Below, piece after piece: positions 61,497-64,000 of a stretch of DNA of 64,000 nucleotides. A model generated the notes under the pieces. That model made no database searches, was not told the origin of the DNA, and saw only the letters and a program-made list of their open reading frames with translations. The stretch's first letter is position 1, and every line of letters begins with the position of its first letter. This DNA comes from an uncultured Pseudomonadota bacterium (GTDB lineage Bacteria; Pseudomonadota; Gammaproteobacteria; Burkholderiales; JALYOK01). The position numbers and the translations under genes were made by a program. The DNA is taken from NCBI GenBank assembly GCA_902826775.1, contig CADEHE010000002.1, positions 470,943 through 534,942 of the forward strand, given 5' to 3'.

Positions 61497-62696
61497 CTAG
61501 CTCATCGCATGGCCGGCGAGCCGCCGCTTTAGCCAATCCGCGCGTCCCACCGCCGTCATCCCGCTATTGCGCAGGCGCCTGATCCAGCTGGAATCTTTGC
61601 TGAACAAGCGCTGCAGCGCGTCTGTCGTCGTCTGCATCAGCAGCACGTTTTCTTTGCGGGCGCGCTCGTAGCGGCGCAGCAAATAGAAATCGCCGCAATC
61701 GCGTTGCGGGCCGCGCTCGCTCAGAACCTGCGCCAGGCACGCGGCGTCCTCAAACCCCAAATTGACGCCTTGTCCCGCCAACGGATGCACGCAATGCGCC
61801 GCATCTCCCACCAGCGCCAAGTGCGGGCGCACCAGTTCCTGCGCGCGCAACAGCCGCAGCGGAAAACAGGCGCGCGCCCCGGTCAAGCGCAAGTCGCCCA
61901 GCAACCCGCCCCCAGCAAGCTGAACACGCTCGCTGAAGGATTGCTCGTCCAGCGCCATGAGCTCGTCGGCGGTTTGCTCTTGCGCCGACCAGACGATGGA
62001 GATTTGCCCCGGCCGTCCCGGCAGCGGCAACCAAGCTAGCACGCCGTCATGACGAAACCATTGCAGCGCGGTGCCGCCATGCTCGCCTTCGATCTCGAAG
62101 TTGGCGACGATGGCGCGCTGCGGATAAGCGCGCCGCTTGACTTCGATGCCTGCGGCGCCGCGCGTCCAAGACTCGCCGCCATCCGCGGCGACGATGAGCT
62201 GCGCGCTGCAGCGCTGCGCCGGTTCGCCTGCGCCTTCGTAGGCATAACTGAGCGCGACGTCGCGCTCGCCCCACGCCAGATCCTCGGGCCGCGCCGGCGT
62301 CAGCAAGCTGACGTTTGGCTGCGCTTCCAGCGCACGCCAGAGCTTATCCAACAGCGGCGCCTGCTCGACTATGTAGGCAAGCGCCGCACCGCCGCTTTCC
62401 AGCGCGTCGAACTCGATATGGCCACCGTCGTCTCCCCACACGCGCATGCGCTGCACATCGGCGATACGCTGTTGCGGCAGCTGCTGCCATATCCCCAGCG
62501 CCGCCAGCCACTGCCGCACCTTCGGCGTGAGCGAATAGATGCGCGCATCGAACCCTGCTGCGCCGTCAAACGCCGCGGGACGGCGCTGTTCCAACAAGGC
62601 GACCTTGAGATCCGCGTGCGCCAGTGCCAACGCCGTGGCCGCGCCGACCAAACCGCCGCCGATGACGATGACATCGAACTGCGTTGCCGCGCTCAC
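61497..62696 (-). CDS. UbiH/VisC-family FAD monooxygenase (second of pair)
   Basis: The 399-residue protein starts FDVIVIGGGLVGAATALALA for FAD binding, has LALVGDAAHCVHPLAGQGVNLGFEDAACLA for the second FAD contact, and the DG-type motif AADGGESWTRGAAGIE. It is a ubiquinone-biosynthesis type hydroxylase (UbiF/UbiI/VisC group). GTG at 62696 overlaps the stop of the upstream gene (GTGA), so the two are coupled. It is 399 residues, the usual length for the family. Confidence 0.9.
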   Translation of the reverse strand: MSAATQFDVIVIGGGLVGAATALALAHADLKVALLEQRRPAAFDGAAGFDARIYSLTPKVRQWLAALGIWQQLPQQRIADVQRMRVWGDDGGHIEFDALESGGAALAYIVEQAPLLDKLWRALEAQPNVSLLTPARPEDLAWGERDVALSYAYEGAGEPAQRCSAQLIVAADGGESWTRGAAGIEVKRRAYPQRAIVANFEIEGEHGGTALQWFRHDGVLAWLPLPGRPGQISIVWSAQEQTADELMALDEQSFSERVQLAGGGLLGDLRLTGARACFPLRLLRAQELVRPHLALVGDAAHCVHPLAGQGVNLGFEDAACLAQVLSERGPQRDCGDFYLLRRYERARKENVLLMQTTTDALQRLFSKDSSWIRRLRNSGMTAVGRADWLKRRLAGHAMS

Positions 62697-63871
62697 CGCG
62701 AGCTGCCAAACATCATGGCACGGGTAAAGGCGCGGCGCAGCGGAGCGCCCGACGCCAGCAGCCACAACCCGGCGCCACGCGCCGAACGCACCAATGGCCG
62801 GTCGATTTCGAACACGCGCGCGAGAAAATCGCTCAGGCCAATGCCCACAGCACGATCCATGCGCCGTGCGCGCACATAGGCACGCGCCAGGGCGGCGCCG
62901 TGCAGAGCGTGCGGGCCGGATTGCAGCAGCAACCGGCTCAGGCCCCAAGCATCGCGCAAGCCGATGTTGAAGCCTTGCGCTGCCACCGGATGCAGCGCTT
63001 GTGCCGCGTTGCCCACGCGCACCACCCCGGGCAATGCGATTTCGCGCGCGTAGCGCAAACTCAATGGAAACGCCGCTCGCGCGCCGACCTCCAAGAAACG
63101 GCCTTGGCGATCGCCAAATTGCTGCTGCAACTCGGCGAGAAACGCGCTGTCGCTTAGTCCAAGCAGCCGCTCGCTCTGCGCTTGCTTGGCGACCCACACC
63201 AGCGCGAAGCGATCGCGCACCGGCAGCAGCGCCGTCGGCCCGTCCGGCGTGAAGCGCTCGTAGGCGCAGCCGTTATGCGGGTGTTGCGAGCGCACCAGCG
63301 TCGTCAACGCATGTTGCGCATAGTCCTTCACGCGCATCGACGCCACCGCTTCAGCAGCGTGGGGCTGCGCCAGCACGCCGCGCCCACCATCCGCGAGCAC
63401 CGCTAAGCGCGCGCGCAAGCGCCGCGGTGCTGCGGCGAACTGCGCATCGATCAGCGTCTCGCCAACAGCCGGTTCGACCCGCACAACCGTCGCGTCCCAC
63501 ATATACTCTACACTAGTCTCTCTCAGAGAGTCAGATAGGACGTTGCTCAACGAGTTATAAGATACGGTGTATCCGAGCGCCGGCACGCCCATCTCGCTCG
63601 CGCGCAGCACGGCACGGCCAAAGCCGCCGCGTTGCGACACATGCACGGTCTGGATCGGCGTGGGTTGCAGCGCCTCCGGCCAGGCGCCAGCACGCTCCAG
63701 GATGAGCCGGCTGCCGTATGACAACGCCAGCGTGCGGCCGTCGCCGCTGACCGGAACGGGCTTTCGCGCCTCCAACACCGCGATGCGCAACCCCGCGCGC
63801 GCCAGCATCAGGGATAACGCAGAGCCGACCGGCCCGCCACCGACGATTACCAAGTCGTAAATGTCGCTCAT
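62693..63871 (-). CDS. ubiH: UbiH-type FAD monooxygenase
   Basis: The 392-residue protein begins MSDIYDLVIVGGGPVGSALSLMLARAG in part (FAD-binding GxGxxG), has GDGRTLALSYGSRLILE, AVLADGGRG, and the second FAD contact VVRVGNAAQALHPVAAQGFNIGLRDA. It is the UbiH-type hydroxylase of ubiquinone synthesis. An ATG at 63895 (MQSPPVDD...) is in frame and might be the real start. The 5' end lies in an 85-bp tandem duplication (63821 onwards). A short AT-rich segment at ~63490-63570 has unusual codon use. Confidence 0.9.
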   Translation of the reverse strand: MSDIYDLVIVGGGPVGSALSLMLARAGLRIAVLEARKPVPVSGDGRTLALSYGSRLILERAGAWPEALQPTPIQTVHVSQRGGFGRAVLRASEMGVPALGYTVSYNSLSNVLSDSLRETSVEYMWDATVVRVEPAVGETLIDAQFAAAPRRLRARLAVLADGGRGVLAQPHAAEAVASMRVKDYAQHALTTLVRSQHPHNGCAYERFTPDGPTALLPVRDRFALVWVAKQAQSERLLGLSDSAFLAELQQQFGDRQGRFLEVGARAAFPLSLRYAREIALPGVVRVGNAAQALHPVAAQGFNIGLRDAWGLSRLLLQSGPHALHGAALARAYVRARRMDRAVGIGLSDFLARVFEIDRPLVRSARGAGLWLLASGAPLRRAFTRAMMFGSSR

Positions 63872-64000
63872 ATCATCGACCGGAGGACTCTGCATTCTTA
63901 ATCCGAGAGCCGACCGGCCCGCCACCGACGATTACCAAGTCGTAGATGTCGCTCATATCATCGACCGGAGGACTCTGCATTCCTAATCCGAGAGCCGACC
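63821..64000. repeat. 85-bp tandem repeat covering the ubiH start region
   Basis: Copy 1 begins at 63821, copy 2 at 63906 and a third begins at 63991, each 85 bases apart; copies 1 and 2 differ at two positions seen by eye (cgtaaatg/cgtagatg, cttaat/cctaat). The unit holds the first ~16 codons of ubiH and its upstream sequence. As 85 is not a multiple of 3, the extra copy cannot extend the protein in frame; its ATG at 63956 gives a 27-codon frame ending TGA at 63873-63875, one base before the ubiH ATG. Confidence 0.9.

Overview
The window reads as a piece of chromosome from a high-GC betaproteobacterium, probably an environmental Burkholderiales/Rhodocyclales-like lineage. This is inferred from gene content: a Bug-type (TctC) receptor, the rpe-gph-trpE block with apaG next to it, two PEP-CTERM proteins, TRAP and Liv transporters, a ubiH/visC pair beside dsbC, and MltA. 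I saw no rRNA, tRNA, CRISPR array, phage or insertion sequence. Most genes look like ordinary, densely packed chromosomal genes, many joined by 4-base ATGA/GTGA overlaps.

Layout. 1-1.6 kb: tail of a PEP-CTERM protein, a strong terminator, a methyltransferase and a DsbA-like isomerase. 1.8-7.5 kb: a plus-strand run of a dicarboxylate/amino-acid symporter, a D-threonine-aldolase-type PLP enzyme, CidA/CidB-like membrane proteins, a Sel1-repeat protein and an exported D-aminoacylase-type amidohydrolase; it looks like a D-amino-acid scavenging set. 8.2-11.4 kb: a thiol-redox operon (DsbD-type reductase, single-Cys thioredoxin-fold protein, small six-Cys secreted protein). 12.3-17.1 kb: a thiolase-like protein lacking its cysteines, a GlcD-type FAD dehydrogenase preceded by a decayed copy of its own 5' end among palindromic repeats, a 2-hydroxyacid dehydrogenase and a DUF35 protein. 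17.2-21.7 kb: a PhyH dioxygenase, a TRAP transporter and a GST. 21.8-24.2 kb: a secreted glycosidase-like protein with two C-terminal 'WIGLY' modules. 24.5-32.4 kb: a nitrilase-fold protein without the catalytic cysteine, two orphan Liv-type binding proteins, two small proteins and a 1051-residue STAND/BTAD regulator.

32.6-36.1 kb: a LysR regulator divergent from a ring-hydroxylating oxygenase (alpha, beta, ferredoxin), followed by a small broken gene. 36.1-36.7 kb: a VapBC-like pair. 36.9-40.2 kb: livHMGF. 40.3-49.7 kb: beta-carbonic anhydrase, GDSL esterase, PEP-CTERM protein, an Ogt plus Ada/AlkA repair pair, a Bug receptor, an enoyl-CoA hydratase, a NUDIX-MBL fusion and an SDR. 49.9-53.5 kb: trpE, gph, rpe, apaG. 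53.8-58.4 kb: two adjacent secreted proteins (beta-helix and M12-like metallopeptidase) ending in the same WIGLY modules as the glycosidase. 58.4-64 kb: GST, a 34-residue membrane peptide, MltA, DsbC and two ubiquinone-type FAD monooxygenases; the 5' end of the last is in an 85-bp tandem repeat running off the window.

The most unusual material is the family of seven WIGLY modules shared by three otherwise unrelated exported proteins, each of which stops exactly at the end of its last module. Next come the 85-bp tandem repeat at the ubiH start, the decayed FAD-dehydrogenase copy among palindromes, and three proteins of enzyme families that lack expected catalytic residues or carry disabling mutations.
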